In this document: piece after piece, positions 9,152 to 19,025 of the stretch | Layout: the number at the start of each line of letters is the position of its first letter | Numbering within the stretch: the first letter of the stretch is position 1 | Assembly (NCBI RefSeq): GCF_002019665.1 | Contig: NZ_KV917375.1 | Location: forward strand, 256,001-320,000 | Origin: Sutcliffiella halmapala | GTDB taxonomy: Bacteria > Bacillota > Bacilli > Bacillales > Bacillaceae_I | DNA: 64,000 bases | Direction: 5' to 3' | Notes under the pieces: model-generated | What the model saw: only the letters and a program-made list of their open reading frames with translations | What the model was told of the DNA's origin: nothing | Databases searched by the model: none | Translations under genes and position numbers: made by a program

Positions 9152-9200
9152 AGGTGCCTGGCCTCAAATGGGTAATTTAACCATTTGGGGCCAGGCACCT
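9152..9200. terminator. Bidirectional terminator, full-length GGTGCC-GGCCCC palindrome
   Basis: AGGTGCCTGGCCTCAAATGG (9152-9171) is nearly the exact complement of 9181-9200 (CCATTTGGGGCCAGGCACCT). It sits between the converging xapX and uvsE genes with TTTT on the plus side. It is the clearest copy of the palindrome family discussed under findings. Confidence 0.85.
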
Positions 9201-9206
9201 TTTCAC

Positions 9207-10163
9207 TTACCATTCAATCATCGCTCCGCCAATGCGCTTTACGCTGCGGAATTTGGCGATTTCTTCGACGAGCTGCAGGGCGGCTTCGTCTTTACGTTTA
9301 GCCTCAATCATAAAGTCTACATCTTGCCCAAGACGGACCACGACCTGCAAAAACTCCTGGAGAAACTCCAAGTCCACATAATCGGCATGATGCCTCAGCT
9401 TCTTTTCGGAAACAGGGGAGGAGATATGGATTTTTGGAATAATCCCAATCGAGCTCCACGACTCATAAACACGGGGCAATAATTCTTCCCAAGAAGTCTC
9501 ACTTGGATTAGCAAACTCATGATGGTAGTCAAAAACTAGTGGAATGCCAAGCTTTTCACATAGCGTTAGCGTTTCCTCCGTTGTATATGTCTTATCATCA
9601 TTCTCCAAAGTCATTCGCTTAAAAACAGGTTCTGGCAATCGCTTAATATTTTCTAAAAAGCGCTCTAACGCCAACTCCTTATTACCATAAGCTCCACCGA
9701 CATGAATATTAATGGTACTATTCTGTTCTAACTCCATCGCCTTTAACATCTCATAATGATACATCATATTCTCGACTGCATTTTCGGTAATATGCGGCTT
9801 ATCGCTCGTAAACAAGGTAAACTGATTAGGATGAAAGCTAACCCGCATCCCGTACTGCTTTACCAAATCTCCAATTTCTTTAAATTCCGACCTGAAATGA
9901 GAAATAAAATCCCACTTCACCTCAGGATGCGTGGCGAGTGGGACAATGGAAGAGGAGAAGCGAAACACCTTGATATCGTGAGCAATACAATAGTAAATCG
10001 TACGCAATGTATTCGTTAAATTTTGCCGAGTGACATCCAGTAGCTTTTCCTGCCTCTCTTCCGTCGATAACTGCTGATAACGCGTAAAGGTGAGCGTTTT
10101 GGAAGGAGAAGCATCCCACATATTCCAAACCTGGCCGACAAAGCCAAATCGTATCCTCATCAT
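9207..10163 (-). CDS. uvsE: UV DNA damage endonuclease UvsE
   Basis: A 318-residue TIM-barrel endonuclease (YwjD in B. subtilis) that nicks DNA 5' of UV photoproducts. Conserved stretches include RFSSSIVPLATHP, SFHPNQF with a metal-binding His, LENDDKTYT with the metal Glu, and MIEAKRKDEA near the C-terminus. The start is ATG at 10163 or the adjacent ATG at 10160; GGGGGA precedes both. It lies 26 nt downstream of clsB, so the two are probably one transcript. Confidence 0.95.
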   Translation of the reverse strand: MMRIRFGFVGQVWNMWDASPSKTLTFTRYQQLSTEERQEKLLDVTRQNLTNTLRTIYYCIAHDIKVFRFSSSIVPLATHPEVKWDFISHFRSEFKEIGDLVKQYGMRVSFHPNQFTLFTSDKPHITENAVENMMYHYEMLKAMELEQNSTINIHVGGAYGNKELALERFLENIKRLPEPVFKRMTLENDDKTYTTEETLTLCEKLGIPLVFDYHHEFANPSETSWEELLPRVYESWSSIGIIPKIHISSPVSEKKLRHHADYVDLEFLQEFLQVVVRLGQDVDFMIEAKRKDEAALQLVEEIAKFRSVKRIGGAMIEW

Positions 10164-10189
10164 CGATCCCCCTAGCCTTCAAAATGCTG

Positions 10190-11392
10190 CTATAAAAGCG
10201 GTGAAATTATTTTAGTCAGCTGTTCTTTCCCTTTTTCCAAAAGGGAGCGGTTTTGAATGAACTCCATTGTTAATTTCTCTGAGTTATGAATGTCCTCCAT
10301 AATTTCTGAGGTAGTCTGTTTAATAAAATTCGTATCAAAAATAAGACAGTTGATTTCATGATTAAGAAAAAGACTGCGCTTATCGAAGTTTGCTGTACCA
10401 ATATCGCAAACCTTATCATCTATAACAATAACTTTGGCGTGGTAAAAACCTTGATAAAAACGATAGATCTCTGCACCAGCCTCAATCAATGCGGGATAGT
10501 AAGGAAAGGCAGCATCGCGAACAAGGGGATGATCTTCTTTTACAGGAACTAAAATCGTTACTTTTATGCCCTTGCTTAGCGTATATAAAAGCTCATCCAA
10601 CAATTTTTCGCTAGGGATAAAATACGGTGTGCAAATCATAACCGATTTCTGAGCTCTTTTAAGAAGCATTAAAAACGTGTCACTCAAAAACGCTCCGTTT
10701 GTAGGAACGATTTGATGTAGACTTTTTCCTTTCGTTAAAGGTGGGAAATACTGAGGTGCAGTGGTAAGGTCTACCCTTGATTCCTCTAACCAATCTTGTA
10801 AAAACTGTGATTGAAGATCTTGTACACCTTCACCAAGCATTTTTAAATGGTAATCACGCCATACTCCAAGCTCAGGGTCTTGGCCCAAGTACTCCTTTCC
10901 AATATTAAAACCACCAATATAGCCAATTGTCCCATCAACCACGGTTATTTTTCGATGATTCCGTTGATTTAAGCTATAAAAAAAATAGGGAAAAGTAGGA
11001 AGATGGCAGTAATAGACCTCGATATTGTTATCTTTTAGCTCCTGAATTTGTTGCTTTTTCACATTTTTCGAGCCCACACGATCTAGAAGCAACCGTACTT
11101 CGACACCTTTTCTAGCCTTATCGATGAGAATCGAAAAAAACTCTTTGCTAATATGATCATCCTGCACAATATAAAAGAGAGAATGAATATGATGATCGGC
11201 GTTACGCAAATCTTGAAAAAGGTCATTGAAAAGAGCGGAACCATTTGTATATAGAGTCATGTCGCTATGTCTTTTTGGGAATTCTTTTTTGGATACTTTT
11301 TTTAAATGATTTTTCCTACCTAACTGAAAGTCAATAATCAGCCAGACAACGATGAGGACAAGCAAAATCCCTATTGATAGTGCAAACGCCAT
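10190..11392 (-). CDS. clsB: Cardiolipin synthase-type phospholipase D, ClsB (YwjE)
   Basis: A 400-residue membrane-anchored enzyme expected to join two phosphatidylglycerols into cardiolipin. One N-terminal transmembrane helix (residues ~3-22) is followed by two HKD domains: HRKITVVDGTIGYIGGFN (~155) and HAKVIVIDDKVCDIGTANF (~328). The start is ATG at 11392 with RBS AGGAGGGG. Position beside uvsE and fadF matches B. subtilis ywjE. It could instead be a minor phospholipase D paralogue, but the context favours ClsB. Confidence 0.92.
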   Translation of the reverse strand: MAFALSIGILLVLIVVWLIIDFQLGRKNHLKKVSKKEFPKRHSDMTLYTNGSALFNDLFQDLRNADHHIHSLFYIVQDDHISKEFFSILIDKARKGVEVRLLLDRVGSKNVKKQQIQELKDNNIEVYYCHLPTFPYFFYSLNQRNHRKITVVDGTIGYIGGFNIGKEYLGQDPELGVWRDYHLKMLGEGVQDLQSQFLQDWLEESRVDLTTAPQYFPPLTKGKSLHQIVPTNGAFLSDTFLMLLKRAQKSVMICTPYFIPSEKLLDELLYTLSKGIKVTILVPVKEDHPLVRDAAFPYYPALIEAGAEIYRFYQGFYHAKVIVIDDKVCDIGTANFDKRSLFLNHEINCLIFDTNFIKQTTSEIMEDIHNSEKLTMEFIQNRSLLEKGKEQLTKIISPLL

Positions 11393-11551
11393 ATATACCC
11401 CTCCTGCAAAATCTTCCTTCTAGTTTCTACTAAAAATAATTAATTATCCAGACTAAACCAAGAAGCAAGCAGGAGAAAGAGGATAACATGTCTAATAATT
11501 GTGAATGGAAGAATTTTTCTAAAAGTTCCGCTTTATTTTTTACAATAGGTG

Positions 11552-11581
11552 TTGACTGAATGCTCATTCAGAAGATAAGAT
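11552..11581 (+). promoter_or_regulatory. fadF promoter overlapped by a TetR-family palindrome
   Basis: The -35 is TTGACT (11552-11557) and a weak -10 is TAAGAT (11576-11581, 18-nt spacer). The palindrome CTGAATG-CT-CATTCAG (11556-11571) lies on the -35 and spacer. It resembles the TGAATG...CATTCA core of the B. subtilis FadR operator, with a shorter centre. The TetR regulator encoded at 18366 is the natural candidate repressor. Confidence 0.6.
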
Positions 11582-11655
11582 AGAGTTAAAATAAAGTTCT
11601 GAAAATTATATTCTTTCCAAACATTAAAAAGAAGACATGAAAGGAGTGGGGAGAT

Positions 11656-13773
11656 GTGGGGAACGGTTTGTTAATTGCCAACTGGATTTTAACGATAATT
11701 GTAACCGCTTACGCAGTATCTTTGTTTGTTTACTTAATCAGAACAAGAATACAATTTATCAAGCTCGGCAAGAAAGTCGAATTTGATAACAAAGTTAAAG
11801 AAAGATTAGACAAAGTATGGGTCAACGTGTTTGGCCAGAAGAAACTTTTAAAGGATAAAAAGAGTGGAATCATCCATGTCATGTTTTTCTATGGGTTTTT
11901 AATGGTTCAGCTCGGTGCGATTGATTTAATTATTAAAGGGTTATTTCCGAACGCACACTTACCGCTCGGACCGCTCTATCCGGTGTTTACATTTTTTCAA
12001 GAGCTTGTAACACTTATGATTTTAGTAGCAGTGGTATGGGCTTTTCACCGCCGTTATGTGGAAAAGCTTGTTCGCCTTAAGAGAGGCTTTAAATCAGGAC
12101 TTGTCCTCATCTTTATTGGTGGCTTAATGGTTTCTGTATTATTCTCCAACGGGATGGGGTTAATCTGGCATGATCACGGCTTAACCTGGAGTGAGCCAGT
12201 TGCTTCGGCAGTTGCTTTCCTTTTCGGCTGGATTAATACAACAGCAGCAATCGTATTGTTCTATATTGGCTGGTGGATTCACTTACTATTCTTACTAGCT
12301 TTCTTAGTATATGTACCGCAATCCAAGCATGCCCATTTAATAGCTGGGCCTGCGAATGTATTTTTCCACCGTACAACTAACGCTGGGAAATTAGAAAAGA
12401 TTGATTTTGAAGATGAAACGCAAGAGTCATTCGGGGTAGGGAAGGTAGAGGATTTCACTCAACTACAGCTGATTGATATGTACGCATGTGTAGAATGTGG
12501 TCGTTGTACGAATATGTGTCCAGCAACAGGAACTGGTAAGATGCTGTCGCCAATGGACTTAATTGTGAAAATTCGTGATCACTTAACAGACAAAGGAGCG
12601 GCAATCACGTCCAAATCTCCTTGGGTCCCAACCTTCGCCTTTAATAAGACGCAAGGAAATCAGCTTGCATTAGCCGCGGCTGGCAAGGGAGCACAGGAAA
12701 GTGCTGCAACCATCGAGTATAGCCCAAGCTTAATTGGCGATGTCATTACGGAAGAGGAAATTTGGGCCTGTACGACCTGTCGTAACTGTGAGGACCAATG
12801 CCCAGTAATGAACGAGCATGTCGATAAAATTATTGACCTCCGTCGTTACCTTGTCTTAACAGAAGGGAAAATGGATGCAGATGCGCAGCGTGCGATGACC
12901 AACATTGAGCGTCAAGGAAATCCATGGGGCCTAAACCGTAAAGAGCGTGAAAACTGGCGTGAAGTAGCACCAGAAGTGAAAATCCCAACTGTAAAAGAAG
13001 TGAAAAAAGCAGGCGAGGAATTTGAATACCTGTTCTGGGTAGGGTCCATGGGATCTTTTGATAATCGCTCACAAAAAATCGCGATATCTTTCGCGAAGCT
13101 GTTAAATGAAGCAGGCGTAAAATTTGCGATTTTAGGAAATAAAGAGAAAAACTCTGGCGATACCCCGCGTCGTCTTGGGAATGAATTCCTATTCCAAGAA
13201 CTTGCCACTTCAAACATTGCGGAATTCGAGAAAAACGAAGTGAAGAAAATAGTGACGATTGATCCGCATGCTTACAATATTTTCAAAAATGAGTATCCAG
13301 ATTTCGGGTTAGAAGCCGAAGTTCTTCACCATACAGAGCTTTTAGCAGAGCTTGTAAAGACAGGTAAATTAACACCACAACACGAGGTGAACGAAACGAT
13401 TACCTTCCATGACTCCTGTTATTTAGGAAGATACAACGAAGTATATGAGCCACCGCGTGACATTTTGAAAGCAATACCAGGTGTAACGCTTATCGAAATG
13501 AAACGTAACCGTGATACAGGCATGTGCTGTGGAGCGGGTGGAGGACTAATGTGGATGGAAGAGGACACAGGCACACGCGTCAACGTGGCCCGTACCGAAC
13601 AAGCATTAGAAGTAGCGCCAAGCGTCATCAGCTCTGGCTGTCCATATTGTTTAACAATGCTATCAGACGGCACGAAGGCGAAGGAAGTAGAAGAAGAGGT
13701 TGGCACCTACGATGTAGCAGAGCTTCTAGAGAAATCCATCTTTGGTGAAGAAAAGAAAGAATTAGTGTCATAA
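11656..13773 (+). CDS. fadF: FadF-type membrane iron-sulfur oxidoreductase (acyl-CoA dehydrogenase/ETF electron acceptor)
   Basis: A 705-residue protein with about six membrane helices in the first 230 residues, like the NarI/HdrE cytochrome-type part. Two 4Fe-4S motifs follow, CVECGRCTNMCP (~278) and CTTCRNCEDQCP (~375). Two CCG-type domains end the protein, shown by CYLGRYNEVYEPPRD and CCGAGGGLMWMEE. It is equivalent to YwjF/FadF, proposed to pass electrons from acyl-CoA dehydrogenases via ETF to the quinone pool. GTG at 11656 follows AAGGAGTGGGG. It is the first gene of the acyl-CoA degradation cluster, although a hairpin and a second operator separate it from the thiolase. A cre-like site lies inside its first codons. 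Confidence 0.92.
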   Translation: MGNGLLIANWILTIIVTAYAVSLFVYLIRTRIQFIKLGKKVEFDNKVKERLDKVWVNVFGQKKLLKDKKSGIIHVMFFYGFLMVQLGAIDLIIKGLFPNAHLPLGPLYPVFTFFQELVTLMILVAVVWAFHRRYVEKLVRLKRGFKSGLVLIFIGGLMVSVLFSNGMGLIWHDHGLTWSEPVASAVAFLFGWINTTAAIVLFYIGWWIHLLFLLAFLVYVPQSKHAHLIAGPANVFFHRTTNAGKLEKIDFEDETQESFGVGKVEDFTQLQLIDMYACVECGRCTNMCPATGTGKMLSPMDLIVKIRDHLTDKGAAITSKSPWVPTFAFNKTQGNQLALAAAGKGAQESAATIEYSPSLIGDVITEEEIWACTTCRNCEDQCPVMNEHVDKIIDLRRYLVLTEGKMDADAQRAMTNIERQGNPWGLNRKERENWREVAPEVKIPTVKEVKKAGEEFEYLFWVGSMGSFDNRSQKIAISFAKLLNEAGVKFAILGNKEKNSGDTPRRLGNEFLFQELATSNIAEFEKNEVKKIVTIDPHAYNIFKNEYPDFGLEAEVLHHTELLAELVKTGKLTPQHEVNETITFHDSCYLGRYNEVYEPPRDILKAIPGVTLIEMKRNRDTGMCCGAGGGLMWMEEDTGTRVNVARTEQALEVAPSVISSGCPYCLTMLSDGTKAKEVEEEVGTYDVAELLEKSIFGEEKKELVS
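11700..11713 (+). promoter_or_regulatory. Candidate cre (CcpA site) inside fadF 5' coding region
   Basis: TGTAACCGCTTACG matches 13 of 14 positions of the catabolite-responsive element consensus TGWAANCGNTNWCA; only the last base differs. A location just inside the coding region is common for roadblock-type cre sites. Confidence 0.5.
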
Positions 13774-13801
13774 GAAGATTAGTAGTTTTATAGAAAATAA
13801 A

Positions 13802-13846
13802 GGTGTACGCGATCGAACGACATGATTGCGTACACCAAACTCTTTT
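13802..13846 (+). terminator. Hairpin downstream of fadF
   Basis: GGTGTACGC (13802-13810) and GCGTACACC (13828-13836) are exact complements followed by AAACTCTTTT, a poor U-run. It is probably a partial terminator between fadF and the thiolase operon. Confidence 0.55.
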
Positions 13847-13853
13847 AGAAGAA

Positions 13854-13869
13854 CTGAGCGAGCGTTCAG
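13854..13869 (+). promoter_or_regulatory. Second TetR-type palindrome, upstream of the thiolase gene
   Basis: CTGAGCG-AG-CGTTCAG has the same 16-bp layout as the fadF operator (11556-11571), with one mismatch between arms. A pair of matching sites in one cluster supports regulation by the local TetR protein. Confidence 0.55.
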
Positions 13870-13877
13870 TCACGAAA

Positions 13878-13893
13878 TTGAAAGCGGTTACCT
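13878..13893 (+). promoter_or_regulatory. Candidate cre upstream of the thiolase gene
   Basis: TTGAAAGCGGTTACCT fits the cre consensus WTGNAANCGNWNNCW at nearly every position (TGAAAGCGGTTACC has one mismatch, the final base). It lies 52 nt before the start codon, placed to repress under glucose. Confidence 0.55.
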
Positions 13894-13944
13894 ATAAATA
13901 AGCGAAAGCTTGCTATAACCCAAATCAAAAGGAGGAATTTTCAA

Positions 13945-15123
13945 ATGGGAAAAACAGTTATCGTCAGCGGAGTTCGTACACCAATTGGTCGTTTTGCTGG
14001 GGGATTAAGCACATTAACTGCAGTGGATTTAGGAGCAGTTGCTATTAAAGAAGCATTAACAAGAGCAGATGTTGCAGCTGATTCTGTCGGGGAAGTTATT
14101 TTCGGAACAGTGCTTCAAGGTGGTCAAGGGCAAATCCCTTCACGTCAAGCGGCACATAAGGCTGGTCTTCCTTGGAACGTCAAAACAGAAACGATTAATA
14201 AAGTATGTGCTTCTGGAATGAGAAGTGTGACCTTAGCAGATATTCTGATCCGTTCTGGTGAAGAGGAAGTGATCGTCGCAGGTGGAATGGAATCGATGAG
14301 TAATGCGCCATATATTTTACCAAAAGCAAGATGGGGTTTGCGAATGGGTGATAGCACGGTCAAGGATTTAATGGTTCATGACGGCTTAACATGCACATTT
14401 ACTGGAGTTCACATGGGAACGTATGGAAATAGCGTGGCGAAGGAAATGGAGATTTCTAGAGAAGATCAGGACGCATGGGCATTTAGAAGTCACCAAAAGG
14501 CAATAGAAGCAACAGAAAAAGGAGTTTTTACAGAAGAAATCGTACCAGTAGCGGTGCCTCAACGTAAAGGAGAACCAGTTATCATCAGTAAAGATGAATC
14601 ACCAAGAAAAGATACAACATTAGAAAAGCTAGCATCCTTAAGACCAGCATTTGATCATGATGGCACGATTACAGCAGGAAATGCCCCTGGAGTTAATGAC
14701 GGAGCGAGTGCACTTGTTTTAATGAGTGAGGAGCGTGCTAATAAGGAAGGGAAGCAACCAATCGCAACGATTTTAGGTCATGCAACCATTGCGGTAGAAG
14801 CAAAGGATTTCCCGAAAACACCAGGGCTTGTAATCACAGAATTGTTAAAGAAAACAGGCACTAAGCTTGAAGATATCGCTCTTTTTGAAATAAATGAGGC
14901 ATTTGCAGCAGTGGCATTAGCCTCAGCCAATCTTGCAGGACTTGATTTGGAAAAAGTAAATGTGAACGGTGGCGCAGTTGCGTTAGGCCATCCAATTGGC
15001 TCGAGTGGTGCACGTATTATCGTATCCTTGATACATGAGCTAAAACGTCGCGGTGGTGGGCTTGGAATAGCCTCGATTTGTAGTGGTGGCGGTCAAGGCG
15101 ATGCGATTTTAATTCAAGTTTAA
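13945..15123 (+). CDS. Acetyl-CoA C-acetyltransferase (thiolase), MmgA-like
   Basis: A 392-residue thiolase. Motifs: acylated Cys in [12 protein letters not shown] (~residue 88), the NEAFAA motif (~313), [17 protein letters not shown] (~343) and active-site Cys in CSGGGQGDA (~380). It catalyses thiolytic cleavage of acetoacetyl-CoA or 3-ketoacyl-CoA, or the reverse condensation. The RBS AAAGGAGGAA is ideal. It is followed by hbd after 32 nt. The cluster resembles the B. subtilis mmgABC mother-cell operon in gene content, but without the methylcitrate genes. Confidence 0.93.
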   Translation: MGKTVIVSGVRTPIGRFAGGLSTLTAVDLGAVAIKEALTRADVAADSVGEVIFGTVLQGGQGQIPSRQAAHKAGLPWNVKTETINKVCASGMRSVTLADILIRSGEEEVIVAGGMESMSNAPYILPKARWGLRMGDSTVKDLMVHDGLTCTFTGVHMGTYGNSVAKEMEISREDQDAWAFRSHQKAIEATEKGVFTEEIVPVAVPQRKGEPVIISKDESPRKDTTLEKLASLRPAFDHDGTITAGNAPGVNDGASALVLMSEERANKEGKQPIATILGHATIAVEAKDFPKTPGLVITELLKKTGTKLEDIALFEINEAFAAVALASANLAGLDLEKVNVNGGAVALGHPIGSSGARIIVSLIHELKRRGGGLGIASICSGGGQGDAILIQV

Positions 15124-15155
15124 TAGAGAGAAGAGAAAACAGGAGGACGACATAT

Positions 15156-16010
15156 ATGACGATTCAAAAAGTAATGGTAATTGGTGCAGGACAAATGGGA
15201 TCTGGAATTGCACAGGTTTGTGCAATGGCAGGCTATGACGTATATCTGAACGATTTAAAACAGGAATTCGTCGATCGCGGGATGGCTTCGATTGCAAAAA
15301 ACTTAACCAGATCCGTTGATAAAGGACGTATGACAGCAGATGAAAAAGAAAAAGTGCTAAGCGGACTTATTGCTACAACTTCTTTAGAGGACGCAAAGCA
15401 TGTGGACATTGTGATTGAAGCGGCAGTTGAAAATATGGATATTAAGAAAAAAATCTTTGTTGAACTTGATAAATACGCTCCAGAACATGCGATTTTAGCA
15501 ACGAATACATCCTCTTTACCAATTACAGAAATTGCAGCAGTGACAACAAGACCGGAGAAAGTAATTGGCATGCACTTTATGAATCCAGTCCCTGTTATGA
15601 AACTAGTAGAAATTATCCGTGGTCTTCAAACGGCGGATGAAGTATATGGTGCGATTGAAGATATGACGAAAAAATTACAAAAGGTACCAGTAGAAGTAAA
15701 TGATTTCCCTGGATTTGTTTCAAACCGTGTACTTATGCCAATGATCAATGAAGCGATTTTTACGGTGTATGAGGGAGTGGCAACACCAGAAGCGATTGAT
15801 GAAGTGATGAAGCTTGGCATGAACCATCCGATGGGGCCATTAACATTAGCTGATTTCATTGGCCTAGATACTTGTCTTTACATTATGGAAACCTTGCATG
15901 AAGGCTTTGGAGATGATAAATACCGCCCATGCCCATTGCTTAGAAAATACGTAAAAGCGGGCTGGCTTGGTCGCAAAACCGGCCGTGGATTTTACACATA
16001 CGAGACATAA
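15156..16010 (+). CDS. 3-hydroxybutyryl-CoA dehydrogenase, MmgB-like
   Basis: A 284-residue NAD-dependent dehydrogenase. The Rossmann motif [11 protein letters not shown] is at residues ~10-20. The HCDH signature region is [19 protein letters not shown] (~182), and GMHFMNPVP carries the conserved His of the catalytic dyad. It ends with the family's [11 protein letters not shown]. The RBS AGGAGG is at 15141-15146. It oxidises 3-hydroxyacyl-CoA to the ketoacyl substrate of the preceding thiolase. Start is ATG 15156. Confidence 0.94.
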   Translation: MTIQKVMVIGAGQMGSGIAQVCAMAGYDVYLNDLKQEFVDRGMASIAKNLTRSVDKGRMTADEKEKVLSGLIATTSLEDAKHVDIVIEAAVENMDIKKKIFVELDKYAPEHAILATNTSSLPITEIAAVTTRPEKVIGMHFMNPVPVMKLVEIIRGLQTADEVYGAIEDMTKKLQKVPVEVNDFPGFVSNRVLMPMINEAIFTVYEGVATPEAIDEVMKLGMNHPMGPLTLADFIGLDTCLYIMETLHEGFGDDKYRPCPLLRKYVKAGWLGRKTGRGFYTYET

Positions 16011-16049
16011 ATCGACACACAAATGGCAGCACGAAAGGGGTCAACAAAG

Positions 16050-17231
16050 ATGAATTTGCGATTTACAGAAGAACAAGAGATGGTCCGAAAAATGGTTCGA
16101 GATTTTGCAGAAACAGAAATTGCACCGTTTGTAGAGAAAATGGAAGAAGAAGGCGTTTTCCCACGGGAGATCTTAACGAAAATGGCAGAGCTCGGGCTAA
16201 TGGGCATGACGATTCCAGAGGAGTACGGCGGAGCGGGAATGGACTTTCCATCTTATATTATTGCAATTAATGAGCTATCACGAGTAAGTGCAACAGTGGG
16301 AGTTATTCTATCTGTTCATACATCGGTTGGAACGAACCCAATTCTTTATTTTGGAACAGAAGAGCAAAAGCAAAAATACGTCACAAAGCTAGCTTCTGGT
16401 GAGTACCTAGGTGCTTTCTGTTTAACCGAACCTAGTGCTGGATCTGATGCAGGTAGCTTGAAAACTCGCGCCGTAAAAAAAGACGACCATTACCTGATCA
16501 ATGGAGCAAAGGTATTTATCACAAATGGTGGCGAAGCAGATACGTATATCGTGTTTGCCTCTACCAATCCTGAGCTTGGAACGAAGGGTGTTTCCGCATT
16601 TATCGTAGAAAAGGATACTCCAGGCCTAATTATTGGAAAAGACGAGCACAAAATGGGCTTACACGGCTCTAGAACAGTTCAGTTAACATTTGAAGATGCC
16701 AAGGTACCATTTGAAAATCTCCTTGGTCAGGAAGGCGAAGGATTTAAAATTGCGATGGCTAACTTGGATGTTGGTCGGATTGGCATCGCGGCTCAATCAC
16801 TTGGAATCGCAGAAGCAGCCCTTGGGCATGCGACGGCATATGCCAAGGAACGAGTACAATTTGGCAAGCCAATCGCGCTTCAGCAAGGAGTAGGGTTCAA
16901 GCTAGCAGATATGGCGACGGCGGTAGAGGGAGCGAAACTACTAACCTATCGTGCCGCGAACTTACGTGAACTAGGTAAGCCTTGTGGGAAAGAAGCATCG
17001 ATGGCAAAGCTTTTTGCTTCTCAAACAGCGATGAATGTTGCGATTGAAGCGGTTCAAGTGTTTGGCGGTTATGGCTATACGAAGGACTATCCGGTAGAGC
17101 GCTTCTTCCGTGATGCGAAAGTTTGTGAAATTTATGAAGGAACAAGTGAGATACAGCGGGTAGTTATTGGAAAGCATCTATTAAGCAAACATAAATTGGG
17201 GGATGGATTAAATGAATTTTTTACTAAGTGA
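16050..17231 (+). CDS. Acyl-CoA dehydrogenase (first of two)
   Basis: A 393-residue FAD enzyme making trans-2-enoyl-CoA and reducing ETF. FAD-binding [13 protein letters not shown] (~residue 124) and [22 protein letters not shown] (in parts, ~339) are present. Catalytic Glu lies in [12 protein letters not shown] chose ATG at 16050 ([11 protein letters not shown]) with RBS GAAAGGGG at 16033-16040; the in-frame codon at 16023 has no RBS. It overlaps the next acyl-CoA dehydrogenase by 20 nt. Substrate chain length cannot be read from sequence; short or branched chains are likely given IcmF downstream. Confidence 0.92.
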   Translation: MNLRFTEEQEMVRKMVRDFAETEIAPFVEKMEEEGVFPREILTKMAELGLMGMTIPEEYGGAGMDFPSYIIAINELSRVSATVGVILSVHTSVGTNPILYFGTEEQKQKYVTKLASGEYLGAFCLTEPSAGSDAGSLKTRAVKKDDHYLINGAKVFITNGGEADTYIVFASTNPELGTKGVSAFIVEKDTPGLIIGKDEHKMGLHGSRTVQLTFEDAKVPFENLLGQEGEGFKIAMANLDVGRIGIAAQSLGIAEAALGHATAYAKERVQFGKPIALQQGVGFKLADMATAVEGAKLLTYRAANLRELGKPCGKEASMAKLFASQTAMNVAIEAVQVFGGYGYTKDYPVERFFRDAKVCEIYEGTSEIQRVVIGKHLLSKHKLGDGLNEFFTK

Positions 17232-18351
17232 AGAACATGAAATGATCCGTAAAATGGTACGCGATTTTGCCAAGAATGAGGTGGAACCAACAGCAGCAGA
17301 GCGTGATGAAGAAGAACGCTTTGATATGGATATCTTTCGCAAAATGGCGGACTTAGGTTTAACAGGTATTCCGTTTCCAGAAGAGTACGGCGGAATCGGC
17401 AGTGACTATTTAGCGTATTGTATCGCAGTCGAGGAGCTTTCTCGGGTATGTGCGTCGACAGGTGTAACGTTATCCGCCCATACATCTTTGGCGAGCTGGC
17501 CGATCTATAAATACGGAACGGAAGAGCAAAAGCAGAAGTATTTAGTACCACTAGCAAAAGGAACAAGTATTGGTGGTTATGGCTTAACAGAGGCAGGTTC
17601 AGGTTCAGATGCAGGCGGAATGAGAACAACAGCGAAGTTAGATGGCGATCATTATGTATTAAATGGGTCCAAGATTTTCATCACAAATGGGGGAATCGCA
17701 GACATCTATGTCGTTTTTGCCGTAACTGATCCAGAACATAAGCATAAAGGAACCAGTGCCTTTATCATTGAGAGCAACTTCCCTGGTTTTAGCGTAGGAA
17801 AAAAAGAGAAGAAACTAGGCATTCGTTCATCACCTACAACAGAAATCATTTTTGAAGATTGCCGAGTGCCGGTTGAAAACCTACTTGGTGAGGTAGGTGA
17901 AGGCTTCAAAGTGGCGATGACCACATTAGATGGCGGTCGTAACGGAATCGCAGCTCAAGCCGTTGGAATTGCTCAAGGTGCCTTAGATGCAGCGGTCGGT
18001 TATGCAAAAGAGCGTGTTCAGTTTGGGAAGCCAATTGCTGCGCAACAAGGTGTGAGCTTTAAATTAGCAGATATGGCAACAGCGGTAGAGGCTTCTAGAC
18101 TTTTAACCTATCAAGCAGCATGGAGAGAGTCAGAGAACTTAAGCTATGGGAAAGAGTCAGCGATGTCGAAGCTTATGGCAGGCGACACTGCAATGAAGGT
18201 AACGACCGAGGCTGTGCAAATATTCGGTGGCTATGGCTACACGAAAGATTATCCGGTAGAACGCTATATGAGAGATGCAAAAATTACACAAATTTATGAA
18301 GGAACACAAGAAATTCAACGTCTCGTAATCTCCAGAATGCTTACCAAGTAA
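17212..18351 (+). CDS. Acyl-CoA dehydrogenase (second of two)
   Basis: A 379-residue paralogue of the preceding gene, with the same landmarks: [14 protein letters not shown] (~residue 122), [20 protein letters not shown] (~339-358), catalytic Glu in [14 protein letters not shown] at 17212 lies inside the end of the first dehydrogenase, with GGGGGATGG as RBS, so translation is coupled. The tandem arrangement suggests two chain-length or branch specificities feeding ETF and FadF. Confidence 0.93.
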   Translation: MNFLLSEEHEMIRKMVRDFAKNEVEPTAAERDEEERFDMDIFRKMADLGLTGIPFPEEYGGIGSDYLAYCIAVEELSRVCASTGVTLSAHTSLASWPIYKYGTEEQKQKYLVPLAKGTSIGGYGLTEAGSGSDAGGMRTTAKLDGDHYVLNGSKIFITNGGIADIYVVFAVTDPEHKHKGTSAFIIESNFPGFSVGKKEKKLGIRSSPTTEIIFEDCRVPVENLLGEVGEGFKVAMTTLDGGRNGIAAQAVGIAQGALDAAVGYAKERVQFGKPIAAQQGVSFKLADMATAVEASRLLTYQAAWRESENLSYGKESAMSKLMAGDTAMKVTTEAVQIFGGYGYTKDYPVERYMRDAKITQIYEGTQEIQRLVISRMLTK

Positions 18352-18365
18352 GTGGGTGGAAAAGG

Positions 18366-19025
18366 ATGAAAAAACGTCAAGTACATGCATCCGTTAAAGA
18401 TGAAAAGTTAATAGAGAAACGGCGCGATCAAATGATAAAAGGTGCGGTCAGTCTTTTTAAAGAAAAAGGCTTTCACCGCACCACAACCCGTGAAATAGCT
18501 AAGGAAGCGGGCTTTAGTATCGGAACACTGTATGAATACATTCGTACGAAAGAAGATGTGCTCTATTTAGTATGTGACCGCATTTATGACCAAGTGGGAG
18601 AACGCCTGCAGCAAGAGCTTGATATGAAGCGTGGGAATCTCGAGAGTTTAAAGGCTGCGATTTCCTACTACTTTCGGGTCATGGATGAAATGCAGGATGA
18701 AGTATTGGTGATGTATCAGGAGGCAAAATCGCTTTCCAAAGACGCTTTGCCGTATGTGTTAAATAAGGAGTTGGAAATGGTTGCGATGTTTGAGCAAGTT
18801 GTTCGCAACTGCCTGGCAGCAGAGGGCATGAAGTTAAAGGAACAAGAAATTCAGCTGATGGCTCATAATATTTTCGTTCAAGGACAAATGTGGGGCTTCC
18901 GTCGTTGGGTGCTGCATAAGCACTTTAAGCTGGAGGACTATATCGCAGGCCAGATTGAACTGTTAGTAAACGGACTTACAAAGGGGGAGAACGTGAAGCA
19001 TGGAAGTAATATATCGTCCAACTAA
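18366..19025 (+). CDS. TetR/AcrR family regulator of the acyl-CoA cluster
   Basis: A 219-residue repressor. The helix-turn-helix region [20 protein letters not shown] (residues ~38-57) is typical of TetR, and the C-terminal half is the ligand-binding domain, expected to sense acyl-CoAs. RBS GGTGGAAAAGG at 18355-18365. The 3' end overlaps icmF by 26 nt. Two near-identical palindromes at 11556 and 13854 are likely operators, implying autoregulation because this gene lies downstream of the second. Equivalent genes in related bacilli are annotated FadR-like, but orthology to B. subtilis FadR (YsiA) is not established. Confidence 0.88.
   Translation: MKKRQVHASVKDEKLIEKRRDQMIKGAVSLFKEKGFHRTTTREIAKEAGFSIGTLYEYIRTKEDVLYLVCDRIYDQVGERLQQELDMKRGNLESLKAAISYYFRVMDEMQDEVLVMYQEAKSLSKDALPYVLNKELEMVAMFEQVVRNCLAAEGMKLKEQEIQLMAHNIFVQGQMWGFRRWVLHKHFKLEDYIAGQIELLVNGLTKGENVKHGSNISSN

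Noticed and set aside
11552-11581. Exact match to the B. subtilis FadR operator
   Set aside because: The palindrome is 14-16 bp with a 2-nt centre, whereas the reported FadR site is about 18 bp, so I call it only TetR-type.
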